From Smallanthus sonchifolius (lineage: Eukaryota > Streptophyta > Magnoliopsida > Asterales > Asteraceae), in NCBI GenBank assembly GCA_023525975.1, contig CM042029.1, positions 84,364,849 to 84,428,848 on the forward strand: a DNA stretch of 64,000 nucleotides. The letters are read 5' to 3'. Position numbers and translations under genes: made by a program. Below, in pieces: positions 45,560-57,989 of the stretch (within the stretch, counting starts at the first letter, position 1; each line of letters starts with the position of its first letter). The notes under the pieces were generated by a model. The model was not told the DNA's origin, searched no databases, and saw only the letters and a program-made list of their open reading frames with translations.

Positions 45560-46114
45560 TTCTTTTATAAACGTATCTTTTTACCATCTTTTATTCCATT
45601 TTACATATAATGTTGCGTGGATAAGAGCATATAATCACAAAGGCATCTAAAGATTATTGTTTTTATGTTGGTTAGTTAGGCCTTGTTCTATCATCAAATG
45701 TTCCATTATTAATTATTATTATTATATCGTATGAACACACTTTAGGGAGCTTTAATTTAAAAAAAAATAAGAAAATTTTCTTAAGAATTGAAATTGCTTC
45801 TATTATCCGCATCTTAAGTGGAGTTCTTTAATAATTGTTCGCATAATTCTGATTGAGATGCGTTGAAGAAGAAGTTGGAGTTATTTTGGATCAGGATTTT
45901 ACATTTTTGATATTCAAATTATTTTGTTTATTTAAAATTTTTAATACCCTTTGATTTTCATCAATAATTGCATCCACACCAAATAAAAAAAAAAGATGAA
46001 GTACACAACCCATCGAAAGAAAAAAGAAAGAAATTAAATGATGCAATTGCTCAAAGAGTTTATTTATTAATTTAAGAGTAATTAGTTAATTAAGCACCCA
46101 TTTGGTGAATCAAA
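45560..46114. other. 3' flank of the bZIP gene
   Basis: AT-rich. It should contain the bZIP 3' UTR and polyadenylation region, but no specific site is certain. Confidence 0.4.
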
Positions 46115-46783
46115 TCAATGAAGCATATTAGATGAGTTTTTAGTGGTGGAAGTTTTAAAGGATTGAGCCCTGAGATGAGCAGTGGTGCAAGAAGGAACAA
46201 ACACCACCTCTTGATCATCATCATCATCATTATTATCATCATCATCATCATCATCATCACCAAGATCTGTCAAAGTAGTGTAAGTTCTAGCAAGTTGTGC
46301 TTCACTAAGCATATGCCTTAGTTCCATGGTTTCTTTCTTAAGCCTATCATTTTCTTGAATAACTTGTTCATGAGTCTCCGAGAAGCGGTTGAGCTTGTCC
46401 ATGAGCCCATGGTTCTCGTTCCTGAGCCGCATAACTTGGGTGCAAAGCTCGTCTAACTGCTTCTGTTTTCTCATCCTTGACCTTCGAGCCGACTCACGGT
46501 TGGATATCATCCTCCTTTGCTTTCTTTCATTGATGATGCACATCTGGTTCTCCTCAGCTTCATCTGAAGTGCTTGAGTTATTGTAGCTTATAGATGACGA
46601 TTGTGGGTAGCAATCAAACATGGGTATTTGAGGGTTTGAACTAGGTTGATGATAATAAGGTAAGTTTGTGAGAAAATGGACAGAAGGTGGCATGTCATTT
46701 GGGAATGAAGTGAAGTTTGTTGAGAAGTTATATGAAGGTGGCATGTCTTCATATTCAGGGGCTAAATAGTAATTTCCTGCCAT
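46115..46783 (-). CDS. Group-S bZIP transcription factor (bZIP42/43-like)
   Basis: Single exon, 222 residues from MAGNYYLAPEYEDM to SSNMLH. An upstream in-frame ATG exists at 46864, but a TATA box at 46901-46908 would leave it almost no leader, so 46783 is preferred. The region NNSSTSDEAEEN is followed by the bZIP: basic part ISNRESARRSRMRKQKQ with the invariant N-x7-R, then leucine heptads through LDELCTQV, LRNENHGLM, LNRFSETHEQ and LKKETMELRHML. This matches Arabidopsis bZIP43-type proteins. A C-terminal run of Asp/Asn derives from an (ATC)n microsatellite. Expected role: nuclear, dimeric binding to ACGT-core sites. Introns are absent, as is usual for group S. Confidence 0.92.
   Translation of the reverse strand: MAGNYYLAPEYEDMPPSYNFSTNFTSFPNDMPPSVHFLTNLPYYHQPSSNPQIPMFDCYPQSSSISYNNSSTSDEAEENQMCIINERKQRRMISNRESARRSRMRKQKQLDELCTQVMRLRNENHGLMDKLNRFSETHEQVIQENDRLKKETMELRHMLSEAQLARTYTTLTDLGDDDDDDDDNNDDDDDQEVVFVPSCTTAHLRAQSFKTSTTKNSSNMLH
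46214..46262. repeat. (ATC)n microsatellite in the bZIP coding region
   Basis: Interrupted ATC/ATT repeat encoding the Asp/Asn tract on the minus strand. Length differences between alleles would change the tract without shifting the frame. Confidence 0.85.
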
Positions 46784-46900
46784 CGCGGTCTCGAGTTTTT
46801 TTAAGGCTAATAGAGCTAACAAATCAATATGTTGGAAGATTGTGTTTATAGGGTGATGATACAAAGAGGATGAGGATAGAATGGATAGGAATGATGGGGT

Positions 46901-46908
46901 TTTATAGG
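46901..46908 (-). promoter_or_regulatory. Probable TATA box of the bZIP gene
   Basis: CTATAAAACC on the minus strand, about 120 bp upstream of the preferred ATG. A start site about 30 bp downstream would give a leader of nearly 90 nt and favours the ATG at 46783. Confidence 0.5.
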
Positions 46909-47754
46909 AGGTGAAAAGTGGCCAATATGAAGCACATAAGGAGTATAATGGCTAGGCTTACGATAGCAAGAGTGGTTTATTATTTGATTTTCACAAAATT
47001 AGCTTTTTAAGAATGATGACTTCTGAGTTATAATGGGTATGATGTATGCTTACTGTGATTGGAGGGTGTTAGTGTGTTACTATTTGTCACAAAAGCTACT
47101 TTATGTAAGTAGGCCCTAATTTGCTCATTTTATAAATTCCATGAGAGATTGATTGGTAAAGTAAATAATATATATAGAACTCTCTAACAAGTAATTATTT
47201 CAATTGTTTTTTAGATTTGTATTTTAATACCTTTGATCTACTTCTCTTCTTCCCCATAAACAAATTGCAAAACATTAGTAGCTAGTATTAAGTATCTGTA
47301 ACGTGACACTTTATCATTTTATTTAAACATTATAACGCGATATGCTACACCATTTGTTATCTGTTCATTGTTTATTGAACAGTGAATTGCATTAGCTAAC
47401 ACCATCTACTATCTGTCCACTTTTTATTGAACACTAAAGTAGCTAATTCGTCGCGCGCTAGAAGCAAAATGGGAAAATGAACTACAATATACAATGGACC
47501 ATGATGGATGATCTTGAACTAAAAATTTAGCTATGTAATCCATGCATTTAATTGAATTCTTTCTATATATTTACTATAATCCAGATGAAAGAACAAAAAC
47601 TTAACATCTTTGACAAATATGTCACTCCTAGGCTGTTTTTGATCAATCCATATGAACATATCCTTTTTCTATCTACTTAAAACCACATAAAAAAAACTTG
47701 AACGTGTCACTTCTAGGGTTTTTTGAGCTAAAAGTAACATCGGTTTTGTATCGT
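46909..47754. other. bZIP upstream region
   Basis: No further gene. Contains a near-repeat of CACCATTTGTTATCTGTTCA and CACCATCTACTATCTGTCCA-type sequence around 47350 and 47400. No defined element. Confidence 0.4.
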
Positions 47755-48457
47755 CAGGGCCGGCCCAATAGGCTTGATGGGCCAAGCTAGGGCTTGGGGC
47801 CACACAAAAAATAGGGCCTCTAATTTAAAAATTAAAAAAAAATTATATATGTATATATGTGAGCATCTGGACCTAAGCATACGTGATCTGGAACTTCATT
47901 CTAGGGTAGATGCGTGGATTTAGTGACACTCTTAATGCCCAAGATTTTGGAAACGGAATCGCCGAATTGGGATTCACGAGAATGATATGTGATTTGCTAC
48001 CAAGATTAAGGTTTCCAATATTGTTCTTCCACCTAAGATAGAATTAAATAAAGCCCAGGACTTTTCATGTGCTTGTATTTTTTTAAGATTTGATGGATAA
48101 CTTTGTTTTTAAGTAGGATATTGTATCCAGATGCAGGTTAAAAATTGGATTTGATAGCTGCGTTCTGATTGTTTGCAATGGATAGAGATAATTAATAGAA
48201 CTACAATACATATTTGAAGCTTTTTTGTAATGTTTGAATAATTTCCCAATCATAGGAGAAAGGTTTGCTTGTTTTGTTAATTGGGATTTGCTAGAATGCT
48301 TGTTTTGTTAATTGGGATTTGCTAGAATACTTTTTAGTTTATTATTGACGATCACAAGCCCGGATAAAAGATGAGTGATTTTTATAATATGAATTTTGAA
48401 AAAGGGCCGCAAACTTTTAGTTCGTTTGGGGCCACCGAATACGTTGAGCCGACCCTG
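47755..48457. mobile_element. Non-autonomous hAT element, 8-bp target duplication
   Basis: 703 bp flanked by TGTATCGT at 47747-47754 and 48458-48465. Ends CAGGGCCGGCCC and CAGGGTCGGCTC (complement). Contains a tandem copy of CTTGTTTTGTTAATTGGG plus flank at about 48268-48325. No transposase. Confidence 0.87.
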
Positions 48458-48465
48458 TGTATCGT

Positions 48466-51340
48466 TAAATATCCCAAAGATACATTGAAGTAAAGAATCC
48501 GAGAGGATGAGAATGTTGGTGAAATTGATAAGATTATCCATATATAACATGTAGTTCCCATAATCATTTTTACCTCATCGGCATCTACCTTTGCTTACTA
48601 CTATTTAGCACAAGCATCGTGCACTCAATGATGTGCCACTAGTGACAGAAAGGAGAATTTTACTACATCATTTGTAGACACAAGTTCAATCATGATATCC
48701 TATGTTTGGTTTCGGAAAATGGGCTCTTTTTGTACCAATTATATATATGGTTTAGATGAACTTGCCTTTCTAATTGAATGTACCTAATATATGTACCATC
48801 TCATTTATAAGATATTGAAATTGAAACTTTTTAATATGGAACTTATGGTTGTTATTATTATTATTATTTGTTTTTTAAACAACAATCTTTTACTTCTAAA
48901 ATATCATATAAACCTATATTTGCAGGATTTGCCAACAAAAAGAAGAGTAAATGTGTACTTTTGTACATGAATTTATGTGGTTCACTCGTTTAAATGTGAA
49001 CAAGTTACGTACATGAGAACTATGAGAGTTATTATTATCATATCAATTTTGTTACATGTTTACATTACAGTGTGCATGAATTTTTATAGTCTGAACCAGG
49101 GTATATAAATTATCTTATTACGTAAGGATGGCTCGACTGTACGTACAAACTTAGGGGGCCATATTAAAGGGGCAATTAATTTTAGGGTTTAGTTTTCATA
49201 TTTTTACAAGTTGAGTAAAGAATCTGTGTATACATATAAGAGTTTCCTAGAAATTATAAACAAAAATGTATGACACCATATTCCTATGTGTTAACGAATC
49301 TAAGCAAAAAAAAATTTCTTTTACAAAAAGAGACCAGGTTTTATAATCCGTTTTAGGCCTCCAAACAACCGATTAAGTCGACCCCACAACCAATTTGCTA
49401 GTCCGGACTACGTTTCCACTTGAGAAACCTATGATTTAAACTTTAGTAATTTATAACATTAGGATGATTGTGCCACAAAAGTTTCCACTTGAGAAAAGCA
49501 AGTATTATTTACAATGAATAGTTGCATGAGCTTGTCCTGAGTTATTAATTATCTAATCAAATTATTGAGTCTTGATAAGCTAAAACGAGTTGTTGATGGT
49601 TTTAAAAACATATCCTATTGGGGTAGAAAAAGCTAATTTATAGGCTTATAAAACATAATACATATTAGACACTAAACACAAATTAATTATTTCATGGATA
49701 AAGATCTATACACAAGCCTTATTTCATGGATAATAATTGAGCATGTGGGTCTATATGACGTTGGGAGTCTAATAATTTGCCAAAGGAAAATGAATAGAAA
49801 ACAACAGTTTTATTTAAAAAATAGAAATTTAAAAAGCAAATCTTAAAAGAGATTTAGGAGGAATTTAATTTTAATTTCCATGACTTAATTATCTTTTTTA
49901 TACATTATGTGTTGAGACTTTTGTTCCGTCAACCTATGTGTTTCATGTAAAGTATCTTTTTCATATAACCTTGGATAAACACTAGCTTTTCTATTAAGGG
50001 TACCTAATGATTCAATCATGCATAATTAATGTTTCATGAGACCTTAATTTATCAAATTCTAATGATTCAAGCAAGGGAAACAGATTTATTTGGGACTCAA
50101 CAAACTCTTTATATTATGGATATACAACTCTACAAATGTTATATTGTATATATGAGATGATTTATATACCGTAATTAGGTTTTTAAAACTTTATCATGGA
50201 TAATATCAACCCACTTAATGGTTCAATCACTGGAAAGGTATAAAAACCAGATTACGTCATAATCAGTAAAAAAAATTATAAAATGTGTAAAAATACTCGA
50301 TGCATGATTCAACTTGACCAATTAACTTAGAACCCACTTTTAACTTTTCAATGCTTGGTTCGTGTCTTTTTTTTATCGGTTTTGATTAAAGTCGGCTGGT
50401 TAAATGGACTCTTAGCATACTCATTTGTAGTTTATCATCTTATACACATGTATTACTATGAACAACTAAATAACTTTTTTATATTTTATAAAACTTGTTG
50501 ATAAAAGTGTGAGCAAAATCATATATTTGATGTAGGGTAAATTAATATTTTTTTTTATAAAAGTGTGAACAATGTATGCACATTTGGGGGTTCCTATAAG
50601 AAGTACATCAATGAAAAAGATTATATTATTTATTTTGAAAAGGTGCCAATAGGAGGCAACTCATTTAACCATTTTGGATTAAATCTAAACAAACACAATA
50701 AAAAAAAGGCTAAGGTATCTTGGAATTCAAGAAACGAACCAAATTCCATGTCTACACTGTCCGGTTAAATCAGTCAAAAGGACAAACATTCACGTGGGCG
50801 GAAAGTGGTGTCTCTCGAATCCGGTTAATGTTATTCATGTTATATGAATTTTGAATTTTTAAAAGTGAATTCGGATTCGAAAATTCAAATTCAGGTTAAC
50901 AATAATAAATAGGTGAATAAAATATATAACAATTAAAAAATATATGTATTTATTTATAAAAATAAGAAATATATACACTTATGGCTCTCATTTCAGTACA
51001 AATATAATTTCGTCTAAGAAGCGTATGAATCAAGAAGGTGAAGACAGATGTACATGAGTAGGTTTTAATGGGTGAGGGTTATTTGTGATCCATTAATATA
51101 AGCGGGTTTATGACACACACATAACAACACTGTCTATGATATTACCGCATATTATTAATGCATAATCAAATTTCATTTGAGAACTAGGCACACATCTGCA
51201 TCATATAAATTCATGAGGCACATATTTGCACCGTGCAAAATGATATAACCTTACTGTGTAAATGGTATAACCGCACATTATATGCACAACACATTACACA
51301 TTTAAAAAAAAATACAATATATAGATATAGAGAGAGCCTG
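48466..51340. other. Long AT-rich spacer, no gene seen
   Basis: Nearly 2.9 kb without a supported gene. Fragments at 49130-49170 and 49340-49390 (GGGGGCCATATT, TTTTAGGCCTCC) recall the ends of GGCC-type hAT elements, but no target duplication was found. AATTCGGATTCGAAAATTC-like sequence at 50866 resembles the interior of the MITE at 32308. Confidence 0.4.
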
Positions 51341-51344
51341 GTTA

Positions 51345-52012
51345 TTGTACAGAGGTTTTTTAGCGTATGAAGCCAACAGGATGCGACACGTGTCCTTAGG
51401 GAGACGAGTAAATGCGTCCGCGTAAAAATAATAACGTATGTTTTATAATAACGTTTGATCTAAAATGATAATAACACATGCTTTAAAATGATAATAACAG
51501 ATGTTATACGAATAATCACGAATGGTATATAAATAATAACAATAACGCTTGTTCTAAAATGATAATAACGCATGTTTTAAAATGATAATAATGCATGGTT
51601 TAAAATGATAATAACACATGTTATATAAATAATAACGCATCATGATAATCACACATGTTATACGAATAATCACACATGTTATACGTACAACATATTAACA
51701 TTTTTTTAAATGTCTATTTTTTATATTAAAAGTATATCAAGAGTATACTCAAATCAAAAAGAATAAAATGCATGATTTTATAGTGTAATTTTTTTTTAAA
51801 TAAGGTCGTATAAAAAATTATTTGTGTTTAAAAAAAATAAGGAAACTTGAAAAAAGTCAACAAACATGGGTTATTCCAATTTTACTCCTCCAAAATCTTT
51901 TCACGCTTAAAAATAAGATGACTAGACACCCTTCATTTAACCCTTGATTTCCTAGATCAATGGTTCAGAATCATTCCTACACTTTATATAATAAGAGTCA
52001 TTTGTATTTAAA
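51345..52012. mobile_element. Probable relative of the minisatellite element at 6956-7860
   Basis: A minisatellite (51410-51690, units of about 25 bp around GATAATAACACATGTTATA) is followed by AACTTGAAAAAAGTCAAC at about 51844, then GATCAATGGTT. This mirrors AACTTGATAAAAAGTCAAC (7694) and GATCTAATGG of the first element. Ends and target duplication not resolved. Confidence 0.5.
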
Positions 52013-52027
52013 CATCTCTCTCTATAT

Positions 52028-52070
52028 ATACTAGCCTAGAATCTCGTGTATTACACGGGCTGAATAAATG
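52028..52070 (-). mobile_element. Helitron 3' terminus
   Basis: On the minus strand CCCGTGTAATACACG forms a hairpin followed by AGATTCTAGGCTAG and T, the standard Helitron 3' end. The corresponding 5' end is not clear. A separate Helitron-like 5' start, ATCTATAATAAAGGAATAC, lies at about 52378 on the plus strand. Confidence 0.5.
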
Positions 52071-52960
52071 TAATGTTATATAATTAGTAATAAAAGTTAA
52101 AAAAAACCGCCAAACGGTTTTTTTTAAATGGACAAAAATCTTCGGTTTTTGTATGAAAATATCGTTTTACTTAAGTAACACAACATGTTACATATGTAAA
52201 ACAACTGGGCAAAATTTTTTTTCTCAAAAACATCTAGTCGGCATTTTTTTTTAGGTTTTGAAATTATATATAAAAGCTTTTCTGAAAAAAAAACTTGTAA
52301 AAACCCATTTTTCTTAGAGTTTTCAATGTGTTCACAACTTAGGTGGGTTTTTATCTTATATATTCCCTTATCTTTTATCTATAATAAAGGAATACTATGA
52401 TGGACACTTGTCATCCTCTCATCCATTCCTACTTATGTTTTCCCGCTTAGAGCCTCAAACTACATCTATCTTTTTTTTTCTCGCGGATCTATAGGGTCGG
52501 GTTTTAACCCATTTAGACTAAACACGTGAACCATAACTAATCACATTCTTCGGTCGTCTTTCCAAAATCAATTTCACAAACCCTAGCGGCCACCATTGTA
52601 TGCCTGGCGATTAATTTTCTTTCGCGGATTGAAGGGATTAATAGGTTAGTACACATCTGATATATCTTATGCCATTCAATTTATTTGAATCTCAGATTAT
52701 AAAAAGAATCTGAAATTTGTAGATGATCGAAAAGTGGTGTTCTTGAGATGTTTTCGAAAAGTGATCGAAAAGTGGTGTTCTTGAGAGGTTCTTGAAATTT
52801 GTATTATTGATTCTTCCTTCATCGTTGTTTGCCCTAATTTTATTTGTGTATAGTGCTTGGATCGTTGTTTGGGCGTTGGTACCTTTTCAATATCTACTTT
52901 AACATTTATAACAAACAGGTTTGATCTATTGCTCTGTTGTTCATCAACTTTTTGTAGTAA

Positions 52961-53352
52961 TGTAAGGATCAAACCTAATAGGCTAACACATTAAGAGATC
53001 ACCGGGAAGTTCATACGACGTTTTGGAAGTATGCGGCCGCATACTTCAAGGCACAACCGCATACTTGAAGTTTGCGACTGCATACTTGAAGTATGCGACC
53101 CAGGCCAAGCCCAACCGATTACTTGTAATTAGTATAAATAATTATTTTGTTTTCTGTTATCGGTTAGACGAGTTGTTGAACGATCTTGTATTGTGTTTTC
53201 AGTGTTTTAATCAATATATGAATCGTTTGATAGTAAATTGTGTCTCGTCCTCTTTGATTCTACCTACAAGTCACGTGTCGAGTCTATTTCTGTCAGGTTC
53301 AACACGTTGTTGAATCCGTTGATTGAAGATCCTCAGGAATCCGGACCTTACA
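52961..53352 (+). mobile_element. Copia-type 5' LTR plus primer-binding site
   Basis: 392 bp with perfect inverted termini TGTAAGG and CCTTACA, followed by TGGTATCAGAGC at 53355-53366. Near its start is a cluster of palindromes built on GAAGTATGCGGCCGCATACT and CGCATACTTGAAG. The downstream domains in this region lie on the opposite strand, so they belong to a different element. Confidence 0.8.
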
Positions 53353-53366
53353 ATTGGTATCAGAGC

Positions 53367-54547
53367 ATCATTTTCTAAGACAGGTCTTGGTGATTGCCAA
53401 TATGTTATCCTTCTAAACTCAAGCCTTTATACTTTAATTGACAAGCAATCAGTTAATGAATTCATCATGTTTTCTAGGTAATAGTTATTCATGACTTAGT
53501 GGGTCCCACACTCACATCTCAGAAACCTGCATTTATTTTAGCGTGAATTAGATTAGTTTTTGATGATCTAAATGGACCCCACAACTTATCGGATAAACCT
53601 TCCCTTCCTCGTGATCTTTTGAGCACCTAAAGATAGCTAAATGAGCATAACTAGCACGGGTCAATGGACTGTTCAGGAAATCTCTGACAAATTTGATTAC
53701 AAACATAGCACGACGGACTTACATGTTCACAAACAGTAAATGCTCAGGGTCATTGCACTACGGACTTACACGCCTTGATAAGAGATTCCTTCCCAGACCC
53801 ACGTTCCCAAAGAGAAAAATATTTACAAGTATACTAATATGTACGTCTTTTGACATATCTTTTTGAATTTTCCTATTGCACGACATTAACATTGCGTGAC
53901 TTTTTGATCAAATTTCTGTTTTGCACTTTCATTGAGTGTCTTTTCACCTATTGCATGTCATTGTATGTCTTTTGTCTATATACATATATATATATACAGA
54001 CTTATATCAAGTCAACTCGCAACCCCTTTGTGAAGGGTCTCGGCTTGTGCAATCCAGAAATAGTATGTTCATCCACAGTTCATCAACCTTTATGTGTAAT
54101 TGTTCAATTATTAACAGGAAATAAATATTATACCAATCTATGAGATGTTCCCCACTAATGTAATGACTTTTTTGTTTAAATGAAACACTATTATGCTGCC
54201 CTTTCAGTTTTAGCAGAGCCTATCAACATACCATCCTAAGACCCTGATCTTTTCAACTACAGGCCTTACATAAAATGATCCAACCTCTAGAATGATGTAC
54301 TATCATTTCCCATTAGACAGAGTTCTCATATTTTCTTAATAGAACGACTTTCCTAAGAAACACAATCTTTTTGTATTTTTCTGGTTGTTTTATTTAAAGA
54401 CGAAACTAAAAACTTAATCCGAAAATCTTTTTGGCGTTTTTAGGAAATTTCTCCAACTAAAGTTTTGCATTTATGTAATAAATCAAAATTTAAACAAGTT
54501 AAAAAAAACTAAGAAAAATATTTTTGGTTACCGAACCTGCGACCTTT
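53367..54547. other. Retroelement-derived spacer, no frame
   Basis: Follows the plus-strand primer-binding site and precedes the minus-strand Copia pol end, so it should hold leader sequence of one and the 3' region of the other. No conserved domain readable. Confidence 0.4.
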
Positions 54548-57500
54548 TAATCAAAGTAGGTCATTTTCAGACATTCAACCAGAAAGTTGAATTTTGCCAA
54601 ATCAAAAGCCTTTGTAAAAATGTCAGCGACATTCTTATCAGTAGATACCTATTCAAGATGCATGAGTTTTCTTTCAAAACAGTCATGAATATGATGCACT
54701 CTAATGTCTATGTGCTTAGTTTTAGAGTGTTGGACTGGGTTATTAACAATCTGTAAAGCAGCTTCATTTAAAAATCCGGGTTTCATTTTAAATAAATAAA
54801 ATATTCTAATAAATATTATGGTGAAAATAATATATTAGAAATAAGTTGAAACAAGTGGGTTTCAAGTTAGTAATGGGGTTATACTAGTTTTAACTAGTTT
54901 TAGAGTGAAATGGGTGAAATGAAAGTGGAAGGGCTAAAGGTGTAAATATGGAAAAATCTGCCATATTGACTTATTGAAGTCAAAATTGAACTCATTTGGA
55001 GTTCAAGATCGTTCAAAGCAAGAAGAAAAAGGAGAAAATCGCAAAATCTTGCATTTTGAGCTTGAATTGGTGAAGGTTTTGGCTTGCACATCATCCTTCT
55101 AACATCAAGTAAGTGTAATCTTCCATTGATTTCACCTTTGAATGTGTTAGTAGGTGGGTTTTGTAGAAATCCAAAAATTATGTATGCATGTGGTAAATTA
55201 GTGTTAGATTATGGATAATCTAGCTAAACTAAAGGTAAAGAGTGGTGATTAATATCCTAGAACCCTTTGATTTTGATTTTGAAAAGTTAGGGTTCATATG
55301 GTGAAAATTAGGGGTGTTTGGATCATGATGCTAGATTATTGAATTAGTGATGATTAAGTGTTTAGGTGGTATTAGACACTTGAACGAACACCAAATTGAC
55401 CTAATAAAAGTTAGTGAATGAGAAATTAGTGTCAATGTATTGGAAAGAAAACTCAAGTAGATGAGTTTGTATTGAAAGAGGGTGTTTGGTTATGGGGATA
55501 ACCCAAACGGGTCAGTTTGGGTTGGAAAATGAAAATTGGGTTGTGGACTCAATTGTAATGTGAATATGTATGTATGTTAGATTACTAAACTAGGTGTACA
55601 TGTTTAGGTAATCAAATTGCAAAGCTATAAGGTGGTGTGAGATCTTCTAACTCAAGAGGCAAGTGACTTTGTAGTTACTTAGTAATGTTGATAAATGTGT
55701 GGTGTATGTGATATGTATGCATACTATAATTTGAAGTGTATGTGTATGGTTATTGCTTGAATGTAGTATGTATGGAATTGTATTAAATTGACTTATGTTG
55801 TAAATAGTCAAATTATTATGTGAATGTGGAATAAATGACTTATGTGGTAAATGGCCATACTATTATGTGAATGTGGTAAATGTGGCATAAATGACTTATG
55901 TGGTATATAGTCAAACCAAATGAAATATGGTTTGGTGAAATGGTGGATTGAAGTGAGGAATACTTTAATAGGTGAACTTGGTGTCAAAAAATCCAAGTGG
56001 GGGTAAGACAAGTTGTGGTACTTGCACCAAGAGGTAGTAAACCCAACAAGAAGTGGGGAATACTTCAAAGGGTGGACTTGGAGTCAAATACTCCAAGTGC
56101 AGGTAAGACGAGTTATGGTACTCACACCAAAAGGTCATGAACCTAATTAGAAGTGTGTAATACTTCAAATGGATGAATGGGTGGTGGTATATGAATGTAA
56201 TAGGAAATGAATGAGACTTGTTGTGGAAATGCAAGTGTTAAGAACCTTAATTGATCAAATGGGTGCAAACGGGTGAAATGGGTCAAATGAGTGAAAGGGG
56301 TGAAAACAAGTGTAAATACTTGTTAAATATGTTTATCGTCATTACTAACGGTGATTTATATATGTGGTTATGTTGGTAAAGCTCCGATGTAAGTCCAAGT
56401 CAAGTCCGAAGTGTGAAAGGATTCTCGTATGCAAAATTTGATGTTTTTGGGAGATTTTAAAGAAAATCTTTGTAAAGTGGTGTAAACGACACTTGAATTA
56501 TGTTTTTGGTGTTTATAAATGTGGTATGAAAGTTTGGTCAAAAACCCAAGTGTTGGGGATTTTTGGTGTCAAGTGGTTTTGATGAAAATTGTAAAATTTT
56601 GGCTAAGTATGGAACTGGGCAGAAAAACTCAAGTTTCTGTTTACTGGGTTCCCCCGCGGTACGCGAGAGCCAGGCAAGGTTCTCTCGCGGTACGCGAGAG
56701 ACCTGGCTCTCGGGCAGGCAATTTTGGACTCCCTCGCGGTACGCGAGGGGAAGGTTCCATATTCTCGCGGTACGCGAGAAAGTAAAAAAAATTGGGACAA
56801 AAGCTTCCGCGTGCGTTTAAATGTTTTAATAATTGATATTCCAATTATGGGTGTTACACATCATTAAGGTGAGAAAGTTTCGGATTAGCCTGATACCGTG
56901 CACATTGGCAAACCACAAACATGATGTCTGGACGGCTAGCGGTCAGGTACATTAACGAGCCAATCATTGACCTGTAGAGATGTTGGTCAATTCCCGGTTC
57001 ACTTAGATCTGGAGTAAGAACAGGACGAGTTTCCATAGGAGTTAAGGCCGGTTTGGAGTCAGCAAAATTGAACTTGATTAGTATGTCATTAACATATTTG
57101 GCATGATGAATTAGGATTCCGTCGTCACTTTGCTTAACCTGCAACCCCAGAAAGAAAGCTATTTTTCCCATTGAACTCATTTTAAACTTTTTCTTCATCA
57201 CTTCTTCAAACTCTTTGCACAGTATAGCATTCGTTGATCCAATGATGGTGTCATCAACATAGATTTGGACAAGAATAAGATCGTCTCCTAGCTTCTTAAT
57301 GAACAATGTTTGATCTATGGCTCCCCGAGTGTAGCCATTAGCAAGAAGATGCTTTGTCAGAGTGGCATACCATGCACGTGGTGCTTGATGTAAGGCATAC
57401 AAAGCTTTGTCTAGTTTATAGACATGATGTGGGTGATTTGTGTCTTCAAACCCCGGTGGTTGACACACGTAGATCTCTTCTTGAACCTTTTCGTAAAGAA

Positions 57501-57749
57501 AAGTTGTCTTCACATCCATTTGAAACACCTTGAAATTCATTAGGCATAGGCCAAAAAGATTCGAATTGCCTCGAGTCTTGCAACTGGTGCAAACACTTCT
57601 TCATAGTCTATCCCTTCTTGCTTATAAAATCCTTTCACAACCAGTCGTGCTTTGCACATCCATCCCCTACTTTTACTTAGGTCTTCTCTCTTCTTTTTCT
57701 TCTTCTTTTTCTCTTTATTTTCTTTTAGTTTCTTCAACTCTTTGAGCAC
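54548..57749 (-). pseudogene. Copia pol (RT to RNase H), interrupted by a gypsy LTR
   Basis: From 57749: ARLVVKGFYKQEGIDYEEVF, APVARLEAIRIFLAYA, a small deletion shifting the frame, FQMDVKTTFLYEKV, QPPGFED, the YVDDTI catalytic motif (VQIYVDDTIIGS), YRSMIGSLMYLTASRPDI and YQANPKLSHL up to about 56862. After the LTR, 54770-54548 encodes the RNase H tail NEAALQIVNNPVQHSKTKHI, DIRVHHIHD, one stop, and VADIFTKAFD. About 150 residues between the two parts are missing. Non-functional. Confidence 0.88.
54771..56858 (-). mobile_element. Gypsy-type LTR nested in the Copia pol
   Basis: On the minus strand it begins TGTAACACCC at 56858 and runs to about 54771. Near its start are four close copies of the palindrome CTCGCGGTACGCGAG (56650-56780). 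It contains repeats such as CCAAGTGNNGGTAAGAC and AATGACTTATGTGGTA (55790-56160). The end next to 54771 lacks a clear CA and no target duplication is evident, so it may be truncated. Confidence 0.65.
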
Positions 57750-57989
57750 ATACTTGATGTTGTCTCTCAGACTTTGGATCTGACCACTTTGTATCAGAGC
57801 TGCTAATGTTGAAGAAAAGGAGAGTTTGACCTAAGTAAAACTGCTAATCCTATTCAACTGCTAAGGCTCTGATTTACTTTGAACAGGGTCTTGATGATTT
57901 ACTTAGGTCAAACTCTGTTATTGATGGGCACTTCTTCCTTTTCACTATCTATTTCAGAAGAATCAAACTTGATTCCTTCTTAGTCACCT

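Noticed and set aside
46784..46864. Upstream ATG extending the bZIP N-terminus by 27 residues
   Set aside because: Too close to the likely TATA box to have a usual leader, and the extension is not like known bZIP43-type N-termini. It remains possible.
53850..54143. Open frame of 97 codons at 53.9 kb
   Set aside because: No recognisable domain and Tyr/Ile/Cys-rich composition from AT-rich DNA; chance frame.
52961..57749. One complete Copia element from the LTR at 52961 to the RT at 57749
   Set aside because: The LTR and primer-binding site are on the plus strand but the pol domains are on the minus strand, so they are separate elements.
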